A stretch of 64,000 nt of DNA from Fabrea salina. Its lineage: Eukaryota > Ciliophora > Heterotrichea > Heterotrichida > Fabreidae. This document shows positions 18,699 to 26,295 of this stretch, one piece after another. The position numbers were made by a program, and so were the translations under genes. The stretch's first letter is position 1, and every line of letters starts with the position of its first letter. The notes under the pieces are model-generated. The model worked only from the letters and a program-made list of their open reading frames with translations, was not told the DNA's origin and ran no database searches. The stretch spans positions 1-64,000 of the forward strand of contig JALIHJ010000006.1 in assembly GCA_022984795.1 (NCBI GenBank), given 5' to 3'.

Positions 18699-19675
18699 TG
18701 TTAAATATTGACCCAAAGGTTGAGTCAAGAAGATTCCACAACCATGACTCCCCTCAAACAAATTTGCACACAGATCTTTTTCTCTTCAAAGACTTCATGA
18801 CTCCCAAACACCTTTATGAGGTTTGGCCGGCAAAAAACAGGTTCTTGTGCAAAGGCAGAGTGCTGCTTGGGCCAGTTTCAGATTGTGCTAAGTTAGTGGC
18901 TTCCTTAATCCTGGCGGTATTTTTCCCTATAGTCTACCAAGTTTTGGTATCTGGGTTCCTGTGGGAAGTTAGTCAGTGGCTGCCTTTAGTAACTGGGTAC
19001 TTGCACTTTTCAACAATAGGGCTGTTGCTGCTAACTTCACAAACAGAACCTGGAATAATACCTCGCAAGAAGGTGTTTGAGGTGCTGGGGGGAGTTCCCG
19101 AAAGGTTTTCTTCAAGTGTGATTTTCCAAGAGGGGGGTTCTGGCTTCAAGTACTGCAAAACTTGCCAAATTTATAGACCGCCTAAAACACACCACTGCAA
19201 AGTTTGCGACAACTGTGTGCAGATGTTTGATCACCACTGTCCTTACTTAGGGACCTGCATAGGTGCTAGGAACTACCTCTACTTTTTGATTCTTATAGTG
19301 CATGCAGTTCTTCTTTTGATTAGCATGGCTGTTGGATTGCTGGTGTTTCTGCTCCACGAAGAGGACCACGGTGAGAAATCAGGTATTTTATAGTTAGTTA
19401 TTGACAACGACCAAGTTATTTTTGCAGTGGCTTGCTTTTTGGTAGTTATGTGTTTTATTTTTGGAGTGCTTATGGTGATTCTGTGTTTGTTCCACGTGTC
19501 TTTGCTCAAGAGTGGAAAAACCACAAAGGAAAAGGTGAAGGGCCAGGACTCAGGAAAGCGCAAGTACTGGACTAGGAGTTGGGTTGACTTCAGAGTCCAA
19601 GTCAACCCAGTGCAACTTTATTATTTACAAAATGAAGCAGAAGTAGAGTTAAGTGAAAGCCACCACTCTGATTAA
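18695..19675 (+). CDS. DHHC palmitoyltransferase (one 15-nt intron)
   Basis: The spliced gene encodes 321 residues; removing the intron 19383-19397 joins two open frames. The Cys-rich domain is [24 protein letters not shown] followed by DHHC at 179-182 and [12 protein letters not shown]. Four hydrophobic segments lie at about 67-88, 97-114, 195-222 and just after the intron. A TEPG motif (DPG-like) precedes the Cys domain. The product should S-palmitoylate proteins at internal membranes. The ATG overlaps the TGA of adenine deaminase (ATGA), a bacterial-style junction; a second ATG follows at once. Confidence 0.9.
19383..19397 (+). other. 15-nt intron in DHHC gene
   Basis: The intron GTATTTTATAGTTAG interrupts a glycine/valine codon in phase 1. 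Its removal restores a frame through the last transmembrane helix and the C-terminal tail. A at position 10 is shared with all other introns in the window. A stop in the unspliced phase lies at positions 9-11. Confidence 0.9.
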
Positions 19676-19679
19676 TTAA

Positions 19680-20234
19680 TTAGCCAAACAAAGACGTGTC
19701 ATTGATTCTTAAAGTCCGCAGGAACTGGAAAAGTGCTTTTTCCATAGTTTCTTGTGCTCTTTGCATTTCTTCTTGGGAGCGTGCTTTTTTGGGCAAGTTG
19801 ATTGTAAAAACTAAGTCAGTGGATACTCCAGCCAGTCTTACTAAACCTAGAAGTATCACTACTTGTTCTCTTTGGGCCCCTCTTTGAGGTTGGATAAATT
19901 GCTTACCTCTGAGCAAGAACTTGGTGTGTTCAGAGCTAATGTTGGGAACTTCTTCTTGGGTGAGGGGCACAACTGAGTCAATTGAGTTTAACTCTGGAGT
20001 GTTTGCTTCGTTGGCAGAAGCTAGGTCTTCGAAAATAGTGTTGATTGCTGTTTGGTCTTCAGAAGACACTGACTCTAGAAGTTCTAGTATCATAGAAGCG
20101 TCACAAATAGTTTCTGTGAAGACTTCTTGGTTGTCAGGAACTGGAACTACTCTAGACAAGTCACTAGCAGTCTTGGGAAGCTCAGCTTGTATTGCTCCTC
20201 CAAAGAGCTGTTTGGTTTCATAAAGTGTGTCCAT
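19680..20234 (-). CDS. RANGRF: MOG1/RANGRF, Ran nucleotide-release factor
   Basis: The 184-residue protein starts MDTLYETKQLFGGAIQAELP, followed by DLSRVVPVPDNQEVF, a close match to the Mog1 signature (LFGGA...PDNQEVF). The C-terminal half has the SLVIELL-like VVILLGLVRL strand and TINLPK. Mog1 binds Ran and releases its nucleotide, aiding nuclear transport. The frame extends three codons upstream only through TTG, so I placed the start at ATG 20234. It ends 4 bp from the convergent DHHC stop and diverges from a small gene across a 76-bp spacer. Confidence 0.88.
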   Translation of the reverse strand: MDTLYETKQLFGGAIQAELPKTASDLSRVVPVPDNQEVFTETICDASMILELLESVSSEDQTAINTIFEDLASANEANTPELNSIDSVVPLTQEEVPNISSEHTKFLLRGKQFIQPQRGAQREQVVILLGLVRLAGVSTDLVFTINLPKKARSQEEMQRAQETMEKALFQFLRTLRINDTSLFG

Positions 20235-20310
20235 TATAAGCAATTAAGAACTTGGCGGTTACGCACTTTACCATTTTTCTTAAACTGGCGCTATAAAGAA
20301 ATTTGGCGCA
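20235..20310. promoter_or_regulatory. Divergent spacer with three E2F-like sites
   Basis: The 76-bp spacer holds three GGCG cores: CTTGGCGG at 20251-20258, CTGGCGCT at 20285-20292 and a perfect E2F/DP consensus TTTGGCGC at 20302-20309, ending one base before the ATG of the plus-strand gene. A TATAAAG lies at 20292-20298. Such GC-rich words are absent from the other spacers examined. E2F/DP control of one or both genes is an inference from the consensus. Confidence 0.45.
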
Positions 20311-20583
20311 ATGTTAAGAAGTTCAAACGAAAATGAAAAGTCCAAAAACTCCTCAGGAATCCCTCTTAAAGAGGTCTGGAGTGCTTGTTCAGAGTGCCTT
20401 GATAAAAGGGACTACATTCAAGCTTTGAAAGAAGCTTTAAGAGACACTTTGGAGCAAAATACAAGTTTGCTGAAAAGAAGTGTAGAGCTAGAGGCACTTC
20501 TTACGGAACAGCACCAAAAAAACCTCTTCTACAAAAAAAAGCTCCTCAGAAGCATCAAACGGTGCAGAACAAAGTGTAACTAA
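20311..20583 (+). CDS. Small coiled-coil protein of unknown function
   Basis: The 90-residue protein has a helical core (LKEVWSACSECLDKRDYIQALKEAL) followed by a leucine-rich coiled coil and a basic Cys-containing tail. No family is recognised. Support for it being real comes from the ATG in a tidy spacer, the 7-bp distance to the next gene and the E2F-like sites in front of it. If those sites work, the gene may be expressed with the cell cycle. Confidence 0.6.
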   Translation: MLRSSNENEKSKNSSGIPLKEVWSACSECLDKRDYIQALKEALRDTLEQNTSLLKRSVELEALLTEQHQKNLFYKKKLLRSIKRCRTKCN

Positions 20584-20590
20584 GTAATTA

Positions 20591-21517
20591 ATGAAATCTT
20601 TGGCAGTAGTAGGATCCTCTAATGGAGACTTGTACATAGAAGTAGGCAGACTTCCACGCTCAGGAGAGACTTTGGAAGGAAGAAGCGGAGGAAACCTTAG
20701 ACCTGGAGGCAAAGGAGCCAACCAAGCTGCTGCTGCTGGGTTGCTTGGGGCCCAGACCTACTTTTGTGGCCAAGTCGGGAAAGACCACGTGGCTGAAATG
20801 CTCAGAAAAAACCTTGAGGAAAGAAGAGTTAACTTGCAGCACTTAGAAGAAGTTGAAGGTGTTCCTAGTGGCCAGGCAGTTATTTTTTTGCTCCCAGACG
20901 GAGAAAACTCAATAGTCATCATTGGGGGAGCCAATGCTGCTTGGGAACAACTTTCAGAGTCCCACAAAGAAGCTATTTCAAGGTGCGATGCCTTATTGTT
21001 GCAAAGGGAAATTCCAGACCAAATCAACCTGGAAGCTGCCAAAGTAGCCAAGTCCAACGGGAAAATCGTGGTTATGGACTGCGGAGGCAGAGAAAGTCCC
21101 ATTCCTGAAGAACTACTGAACAACATAGACATTATTTCTCCTAACGCTACTGAACTAGAGAACCTTACAGGAATATACTCCGACCCAGAAGCAGCAGCTA
21201 AAAAGCTCCAGTCACTAGGAGTTCCCCACATTGTACTGAAACTTGGGGAAAAAGGAGCTGTTTACATAGGCGAAAGGACTCTAGAACAAAAAGGCTTCAA
21301 AGACCCCTCTAAGGAAATCTTAGACACTACAGGGGCAGGGGACTGTTTTACTGCAGCTTTAGTAGTTAAGCTTTTGGAAGAAGGTTTTACTCCAGAAGGG
21401 TTTAGTTCGGCAATGGAGTTTGCCTGCGCAGCAGCTTTTCTGTCAATCACCAAAGTAGGAGCAATGGAGTCAGTTCCTAGTCGGAACCAAGTATTAGAGT
21501 TCTTAAATAACCATTAA
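20591..21517 (+). CDS. RBKS: Ribokinase (PfkB family)
   Basis: The 308-residue protein shows the PfkB N-terminal GGKGANQAAAAG element (substrate-binding region), VPSGQAVIFLLPDGENSI, and the C-terminal signature DTTGAGDCF (residues 245-253) with catalytic D251. The overall order and length match ribokinase, which makes ribose 5-phosphate from D-ribose and ATP. All key residues seen are intact. It lies 7 bp after the small gene and its TAA stop directly abuts the NAA50 start. Confidence 0.93.
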   Translation: MKSLAVVGSSNGDLYIEVGRLPRSGETLEGRSGGNLRPGGKGANQAAAAGLLGAQTYFCGQVGKDHVAEMLRKNLEERRVNLQHLEEVEGVPSGQAVIFLLPDGENSIVIIGGANAAWEQLSESHKEAISRCDALLLQREIPDQINLEAAKVAKSNGKIVVMDCGGRESPIPEELLNNIDIISPNATELENLTGIYSDPEAAAKKLQSLGVPHIVLKLGEKGAVYIGERTLEQKGFKDPSKEILDTTGAGDCFTAALVVKLLEEGFTPEGFSSAMEFACAAAFLSITKVGAMESVPSRNQVLEFLNNH

Positions 21518-21985
21518 ATGGAACTTCCAGTTAAGTTTGGGGCAATAAGCGAAAAGACTCTGGAGCAGTTCAGAAAAATTAACGAAAGCACTTTGGAAGT
21601 TAAGTACAGTGAAAACTTCTACCAAAGTTTTTTGGCTAAATGGACCAAGTACTCGTGGTTTGCTTACGTAAGCGATATCACAGTAGGAGCGCTTTCGGCC
21701 AGAGAAGAAGAACGCAATGGAGAACCAGGAGTTTACGTGATGACTTGCAGTGTGCTCAAGCCTTACCGAAGAAACAAAGTGGCCACTAAACTCATGAACC
21801 ACTTATTTGAAGCACTTCAAGAAGAAGGTGCGCCTAAGTTGGTGTTTATGCACGTCTGGACAGTAAGTGAGGACTCCTTGGCCTTCTACAGACACCTAGG
21901 GTTTGAAGTCACTGAAACTCTTGAAGGCTACTACAAAGACATAGAACCCCAAACTGCTTATGTTTTGGAAAAAAGAGTAAGTTAA
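21518..21985 (+). CDS. NAA50: NAA50-type N-terminal acetyltransferase
   Basis: The 155-residue GNAT protein follows human NAA50 nearly throughout: KINESTLEVKYSENFYQSFL, AYVSDITVGALSAR, YVMTCSVLKPYRRNKVATKLM (acetyl-CoA-binding RRxxxA) and FMHVWTVSEDSLAFYRHLGFEVTETLEGYYKDIEPQTAYVL. NAA50 acetylates the N-terminal Met of certain nascent proteins and binds the NatA complex. The start codon begins on the base after the ribokinase stop. Confidence 0.93.
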   Translation: MELPVKFGAISEKTLEQFRKINESTLEVKYSENFYQSFLAKWTKYSWFAYVSDITVGALSAREEERNGEPGVYVMTCSVLKPYRRNKVATKLMNHLFEALQEEGAPKLVFMHVWTVSEDSLAFYRHLGFEVTETLEGYYKDIEPQTAYVLEKRVS

Positions 21986-22005
21986 CTATCTTTGCCATTC
22001 TAATA

Positions 22006-22260
22006 ATGGAAGACTCGCAAGAAGTCACTCAAGGTGTACGCCAGCAAATTGCAGTAATGGAAGCCTTTGCTAATATTTCAAGAAAATGTTTTTCAAAATG
22101 CGTATTTAGGCCTACGAGGCAACTGAGTTCATCTGAAGACCTCTGCCTCACTAACTGCGTGGATAGGTACAGGGACACCCAGATCTTTTTGATAGAAAGA
22201 CTGCAAAACAAAGCTCTGGAAGAGCAAAACTCTGGAGTGTCTTCTAATAATTATTACTAA
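22006..22260 (+). CDS. Small TIM chaperone (Tim8/Tim13 type)
   Basis: The 84-residue protein has a twin CX3C motif, C28/C32 and C47/C51, with 14 residues between, as in the hexameric small TIM chaperones of the mitochondrial intermembrane space that escort hydrophobic precursors. The SSSEDLCLTNCVDRYRDT segment is closest to Tim8 (SSSEKSCLSNCVERFLDT), but Tim13 cannot be excluded. No presequence is expected or seen. Its TAA stop shares bases with the TAG of the convergent CEP120 gene. Confidence 0.88.
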   Translation: MEDSQEVTQGVRQQIAVMEAFANISRKCFSKCVFRPTRQLSSSEDLCLTNCVDRYRDTQIFLIERLQNKALEEQNSGVSSNNYY

Positions 22261-23741
22261 CAAGCTAAGGCTGCTATTTGCCTGTCGAGTTCTTGAATGA
22301 GCGCGTCGTCTTCAGTGTAAATTCCTGAACTTATTAAGTTGTCTCTTTCTTGCTTAATTCTAGAAGCTTCACTTCCTTGGGGGTTTTCTTCTTTCTTTTG
22401 AGTGAAAAAGTGGGGGTTTTGGGGTATAGGTTTGTTGATTATGTTGGGAACTGGAGGTTCACTGGGTTTCTGCATCTTAGTAAGGGTTTCTTTGAGTTGG
22501 GTGATTTGTGAGGACTCGTATTGCTGGTAAAGGGAGGACTCGTACTGGAGTTTAATGCGTTGGAGTTCTTCACGTTCCTTTGCTTCCCAGTTTTTGCGTT
22601 CTTCTTCGTGGGCCCGGAGTACCCTTACGAGTTCAGACTTTAGTTTTTCGCACTGTTGTTTAAAGGTGTCTTTGGCAGCAGTCATCTGCTCGAGTTGGCG
22701 CGAAAATTCAAGGTTTTCCATGTGTTTGGTTTGGAGTTCGTTTCTGAGGTTCTGCACAGCAGGGGTGTCTTGTTCTCTCCTGATTCTGTAGAGTTCCTCT
22801 TCAGCTTTGGAGAGTTCCTCTCTGGCCTGGGAGAGTTTGTTTTGGAGTATTTTGTTTTCTTTAGTCATTGTGTTTTTGTGCTCGTTGAACCTTGACTTCA
22901 GGAGTTGGATTTCTTCTTCTTTGAGCGAGAGTTGGTGTGCAGTTTCGTTCATTTTCTGACGCAGTTGTTCTTCCAGAGAAACTATTTTGTTTTCTCGTTT
23001 CTGGAGTTCGTGGGCCTTCGACCTGAGTCTGGTTTCCAGTTGGTTCACTTCTGTGAGGGCTTTTTGGAACTGCCTTTCCCTTTCTTCTTCGCGCATCTGC
23101 CAGTCCTTAGCCATTGAAGCTAAGTGTGTTTGTTCCCGGTCTTTCAAATTTGCTTGCCACTTTGCTTCTTCAGCGCGGCGCCAAAGTTCAAGTTCCCAAG
23201 CAGCTTGGTAGTCGTTTGCTTGCTGGGCTAAAGCTACTCCTGGAGTCTTGGGACCTAAGTCTTCTAAGTAAAGCACCACACGCAGTTGTCCTACTTTATT
23301 GTCTCCTTGAATTGGCGCCCAGGTGTCCAGCACCCTTACGACACTTTGAGGAGTTTTTTTGAGAGGAGCACAAAGCAACTGGTTAAGGTTTATACTGACT
23401 TGCCCAACTAGGGTGTCTTTAGTGTACTTGTCAGCGTTCCAGACTTCCAGTACCAAAGGCTTGCTGTTTAAGGTAGGGTACAACTGACTTTTAGTCATTC
23501 CAAACTCGTGGGCCTGGAAGGAGTTCTCAATGCGGGTTTCAGAGTTCCTAGTTACTTGGAAACTTTGAGTTTTGCCGTTTCCCAGTAAGGGGTAATTATA
23601 CTTAACATACATGCACAGGGGTTCTTGTAGATCCTTTATCGAGTGCACTTCCAAACTAAGTCTCAGATGGTGTTCTTCTTCCACTACTTCTTCTTTGGAA
23701 GTTTCTTCTTGCTCAAAGTCGTCTGAGTACTCATCAGCCAT
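22257..23741 (-). CDS. CEP120: Short CEP120 homologue (one C2 domain plus coiled coil)
   Basis: The 494-residue protein begins with an acidic stretch and one C2 domain (about 24-175), matching the third C2 domain of human CEP120: HHLRLSLEVHSIKDL, YNYPLLG, PLVLEVWNADKYTKDTLVGQV. The coiled coil follows (AAWELELWRRAEEAKWQANLKDRE). The C-terminus QERDNLISSGIYTEDDALIQELDRQI is close to the human end. CEP120 drives centriole elongation and appendage assembly. The two N-terminal C2 domains of human CEP120 are missing, and with the lipocalin start 32 bp upstream there is no room for them. The stop overlaps that of the TIM gene. Confidence 0.88.
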   Translation of the reverse strand: MADEYSDDFEQEETSKEEVVEEEHHLRLSLEVHSIKDLQEPLCMYVKYNYPLLGNGKTQSFQVTRNSETRIENSFQAHEFGMTKSQLYPTLNSKPLVLEVWNADKYTKDTLVGQVSINLNQLLCAPLKKTPQSVVRVLDTWAPIQGDNKVGQLRVVLYLEDLGPKTPGVALAQQANDYQAAWELELWRRAEEAKWQANLKDREQTHLASMAKDWQMREEERERQFQKALTEVNQLETRLRSKAHELQKRENKIVSLEEQLRQKMNETAHQLSLKEEEIQLLKSRFNEHKNTMTKENKILQNKLSQAREELSKAEEELYRIRREQDTPAVQNLRNELQTKHMENLEFSRQLEQMTAAKDTFKQQCEKLKSELVRVLRAHEEERKNWEAKEREELQRIKLQYESSLYQQYESSQITQLKETLTKMQKPSEPPVPNIINKPIPQNPHFFTQKKEENPQGSEASRIKQERDNLISSGIYTEDDALIQELDRQIAALAC

Positions 23742-23773
23742 TTCAAATTTAGAATTAAAGTCCTAAATATAAA

Positions 23774-24316
23774 ATGAAGTTATTTGTGCTAGCAGGTTTG
23801 CTTTTGGGGCTCTGTGAGGGGCTGTTTGGCTGGGGTTCATGCCCTCAACCTCAGTTAGTCGGGAACTTCAAAGGTGAGGCTTACATGGGAAGGTGGTTTG
23901 AAGGACTCAGGGTGGAAGACATGCCTTTCCAACACGGAGAATGCGACATGGCTGAGTACACTCTTCAGGAAGATGGCTATATAAAGGTAGTGAACTCTGA
24001 GTTTTACGGAGGTACTTGGAAGAGTGCTCAGGGAGAAGCTTACTGTGAGGAGTCCGGCCACTGCCATGTAAGGTTTTCGTCTTGGTCGCCCTGGGCAGAC
24101 TACAAAGTTTTGGATACCGACTACAATTCTTACTCAGTTGTTTACAGCTGTTCTAGTTTTTACTTCTTCCACATCCACTACGCATGGGTTCTTGAAAGGA
24201 AGCATGGAACTAACGACCTACAAAAGTTCCTCTCTGTTTTAAAGCAACTTGGAATTAACTCTTCGGACTTGCATTTCACAGACCACTCTAAATGCCCACT
24301 TAGCAATATTAATTAA
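23774..24316 (+). CDS. Secreted ApoD-like lipocalin 1
   Basis: The 180-residue protein has a hydrophobic signal peptide (about 1-17) and a lipocalin fold of the apolipoprotein D/crustacyanin group: SCPQPQLVGNF, GRWFEGLR (the GxW motif), DYKVLDTDYNSYSVVYSC and AWVLERKHG. Cysteines match the usual two disulphides. Lipocalins bind small hydrophobic ligands such as pigments, lipids and odorants. It is the first of three tandem paralogues on the plus strand and diverges from CEP120 over 32 bp. Ligand unknown. Confidence 0.9.
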   Translation: MKLFVLAGLLLGLCEGLFGWGSCPQPQLVGNFKGEAYMGRWFEGLRVEDMPFQHGECDMAEYTLQEDGYIKVVNSEFYGGTWKSAQGEAYCEESGHCHVRFSSWSPWADYKVLDTDYNSYSVVYSCSSFYFFHIHYAWVLERKHGTNDLQKFLSVLKQLGINSSDLHFTDHSKCPLSNIN

Positions 24317-24521
24317 TCAATTATATTAAGCAAATATGCCCAGACATAATGTTATGAATCTTGGGTGCATAATAAGCTATTATTAATTCCACAGTAAGTT
24401 TCAGAGGTTTTTGTTGTAAAATTTAGTTGAAAACTGGAGAAGAAATCCAAGTTAAAGCCTAAATTCTTCTAGAATGTTCCATCTTTTACATTTTCGGTAA
24501 AGTCAGTCTAGACTTATAAAG

Positions 24522-25091
24522 ATGAAATCAATGGGATCAATTTTACTGTTGCTGAGCATAGCTCAGTTAACTACAGCTGTATTTAACTATGGTGCTTGTC
24601 CTGAGCCTGAAGTAGTCCAGAACTTCAACGCTTCTGCTTACATGGGACTTTGGTACGAAGCCGCTAGGGTAGAAGGAATGCCCTTTGAAAATGGAGACTG
24701 CGACAGAGCTCACTACACCCTCAACAGGAACGGCACAATCTTAGTTGTGAACTCCGAAGTCGAGGATGATGGCAAGTGGAAAACTGCTGTAGGTGACGCT
24801 TACTGCGCCAGCAACGGAAGCGCTTACTGCCACGTAAGGTTCTCCTCATTGTCTCCTTACGCTGACTACAAAGTTCTCACTACTGACTACTCTAGTCACG
24901 CTGTCGTTTTCACCTGCACAAACTTCTATGCATTCCATTTATCATTTGGATGGTTCTTAGAAAGGGAAAAGGGAACTTTGAACTACAAAGACTACATGAA
25001 GTACTTTGAACCTTTGGGCATCACTGAAAAGGATATCCACGTTACCGGACAAAAGGACTGCCCTCCTTTCAACGGCTTCGAATTAATTTAA
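24522..25091 (+). CDS. Secreted ApoD-like lipocalin 2
   Basis: The 189-residue paralogue has a signal peptide (about 1-19), then ACPEPEVVQNF, GLWYEAARVEGMPFENGDCD, a slightly longer central loop and DYKVLTTDYSSHAVVFTC before GWFLEREKG. N-glycosylation-type sites (NAS, NGT, NGS) are visible. It ends DCPPFNGFELI; the DNA from its last codons onward is copied in the duplicated unit downstream. TATAAAG lies just before the ATG. The 205-bp spacer before it shows nothing recognisable. Confidence 0.9.
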   Translation: MKSMGSILLLLSIAQLTTAVFNYGACPEPEVVQNFNASAYMGLWYEAARVEGMPFENGDCDRAHYTLNRNGTILVVNSEVEDDGKWKTAVGDAYCASNGSAYCHVRFSSLSPYADYKVLTTDYSSHAVVFTCTNFYAFHLSFGWFLEREKGTLNYKDYMKYFEPLGITEKDIHVTGQKDCPPFNGFELI

Positions 25092-26295
25092 TCGAACTTA
25101 ATTCTTTCTAGAAGGTTTAGCAAAATGATTTTTAGGTTAATACAGTAAAAATGAAATTGGCGAATATATTAATTATAATGCTCTGTGTGCAACTCAGCTT
25201 AGCCAATGTAGTTCAACGACCGACGAGCCCACCAAGGTCGCCACATGACCGAAATAATAAATAAATTCAAATTCAACTCAAGAGTACATATTTGACGACG
25301 ACGAATCATACTACGACGATATACAACCTTTTGAGTCATCAGACGAAGAATCGCTCGACGAAAGCAGCGAGCTATCAGAAGATGACGAACTCTTCCTCGC
25401 TTATGCAGATGCCCTGGAAAAGAACCAATACTTCTTCCTGTACAAGGGGGCCTACTACAAATGGCGCGAAAAGATGGGAGCCCTACGTCTTCACCCGGGG
25501 AAAGTTCGACAGAAGAGGAACTTTACTCAGATGACGACAGTTTCCAGTGGGACGAAGACTTAGACGAAATCTTTGACCCCAGCAAAGACCACCAGAAATG
25601 ATAGCAAGAAAAGCGAAAACAAAAGACTGATGGAAAGACTGTTCGAGTCACCAATGATCAAGGACTTGCAGGAAATGGAACCCGAACTACTCGATGAAGA
25701 AGAACTGGTCCTGATCCAGGAGAAAACAGAGCAACAAGGAAGGGAAAAAAACTTGAAAACAAGCCAAAAAACCAAAAAACAACGAAAACTGGAGAAAGAC
25801 CACCTGAAAACTCGAAGAAACAAAAAGAACTAAGACAACAACCGAGAAGAAAAATTCAGGAACTCACGCAAAAAGTAAGAAAGGAAACACTACTGCTCTG
25901 GATTAAAAGCAAGATCAAAAGACGACACGAGAACAAGCAAAACACGAAACAACAAGGAAAAGCACGAGAAAGAAAAAAGCAGCAAACACCCTAAGAACGA
26001 AACACCCAACCGAAAACGACGACCCACTAATTAAACTCAGAGGCCTAGACGGCTTGCACCAGCTTTAATAAATAAATAAAATCAGCTTAGCCAAGTTTGG
26101 TTAGGGTCCTTGCTCTAACGACTGTCCTCCTTTCAACGGCTTCGAATTAATTTAATCGAACTTAATTCTTTCTAGAAAGTTTGGCAAAATGGTTTGTAGG
26201 TTAATGCAGTAAAAATGAAATTGGCGAATATATTACTGCTAGGACTCTGTGTGCAACTCAGCTTAGCCAAGTTTGGTTGGGGTCCTTGCTCTAAC
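25056..26295 (+). repeat. Tandem duplication of a 176-bp lipocalin 2 end/lipocalin 3 start unit
   Basis: Copy 1 covers 25056-25206 plus 26095-26119 and copy 2 covers 26120-26295. Each unit runs from the last codons of lipocalin 2 (gactgYcctcc) through the spacer and the signal-peptide codons of lipocalin 3 to CTCTAAC. The head-to-tail joint is at 26119/26120. The copies differ at about 13 of 176 positions by eye, six of them clustered in the signal-peptide codons. Copy 1 is split by an inserted element. Its own ATG at 25151 opens a 37-codon frame (25151-25264): an intact-looking signal peptide followed by about 18 residues from the insert. Confidence 0.85.
25207..26081. mobile_element. 875-bp insertion with 13-bp target duplication and A-rich end
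   Basis: The insert lies in copy 1 of the lipocalin unit between two perfect copies of TCAGCTTAGCCAA (25194-25206 and 26082-26094). Its right end is A-rich (TAATAAATAAATAAAA), which with the direct repeats suggests a retroposed sequence of LINE/SINE or retrocopy type. No terminal inverted repeats are seen. The left part, from about 25265, has an acidic Asp/Glu/Ser-rich open stretch and the right part a Lys/Arg/Gln-rich one. CGA and TCG codons are commoner than in neighbouring genes. It is not an intact gene and the family is unrecognised. The perfect target repeats suggest it is fairly young. A retained internally eliminated sequence is an alternative. Confidence 0.6.

Noticed and set aside
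25560-25823. Minus-strand 87-codon frame in the insertion
   Set aside because: A Phe/Ser/Leu-rich mirror of the Lys/Glu-rich plus strand; no independent evidence of coding.
25207-26081. Insert as a DNA transposon with terminal inverted repeats
   Set aside because: The two ends are not inverted repeats of each other; the A-rich end and 13-bp target duplication fit retroposition better.
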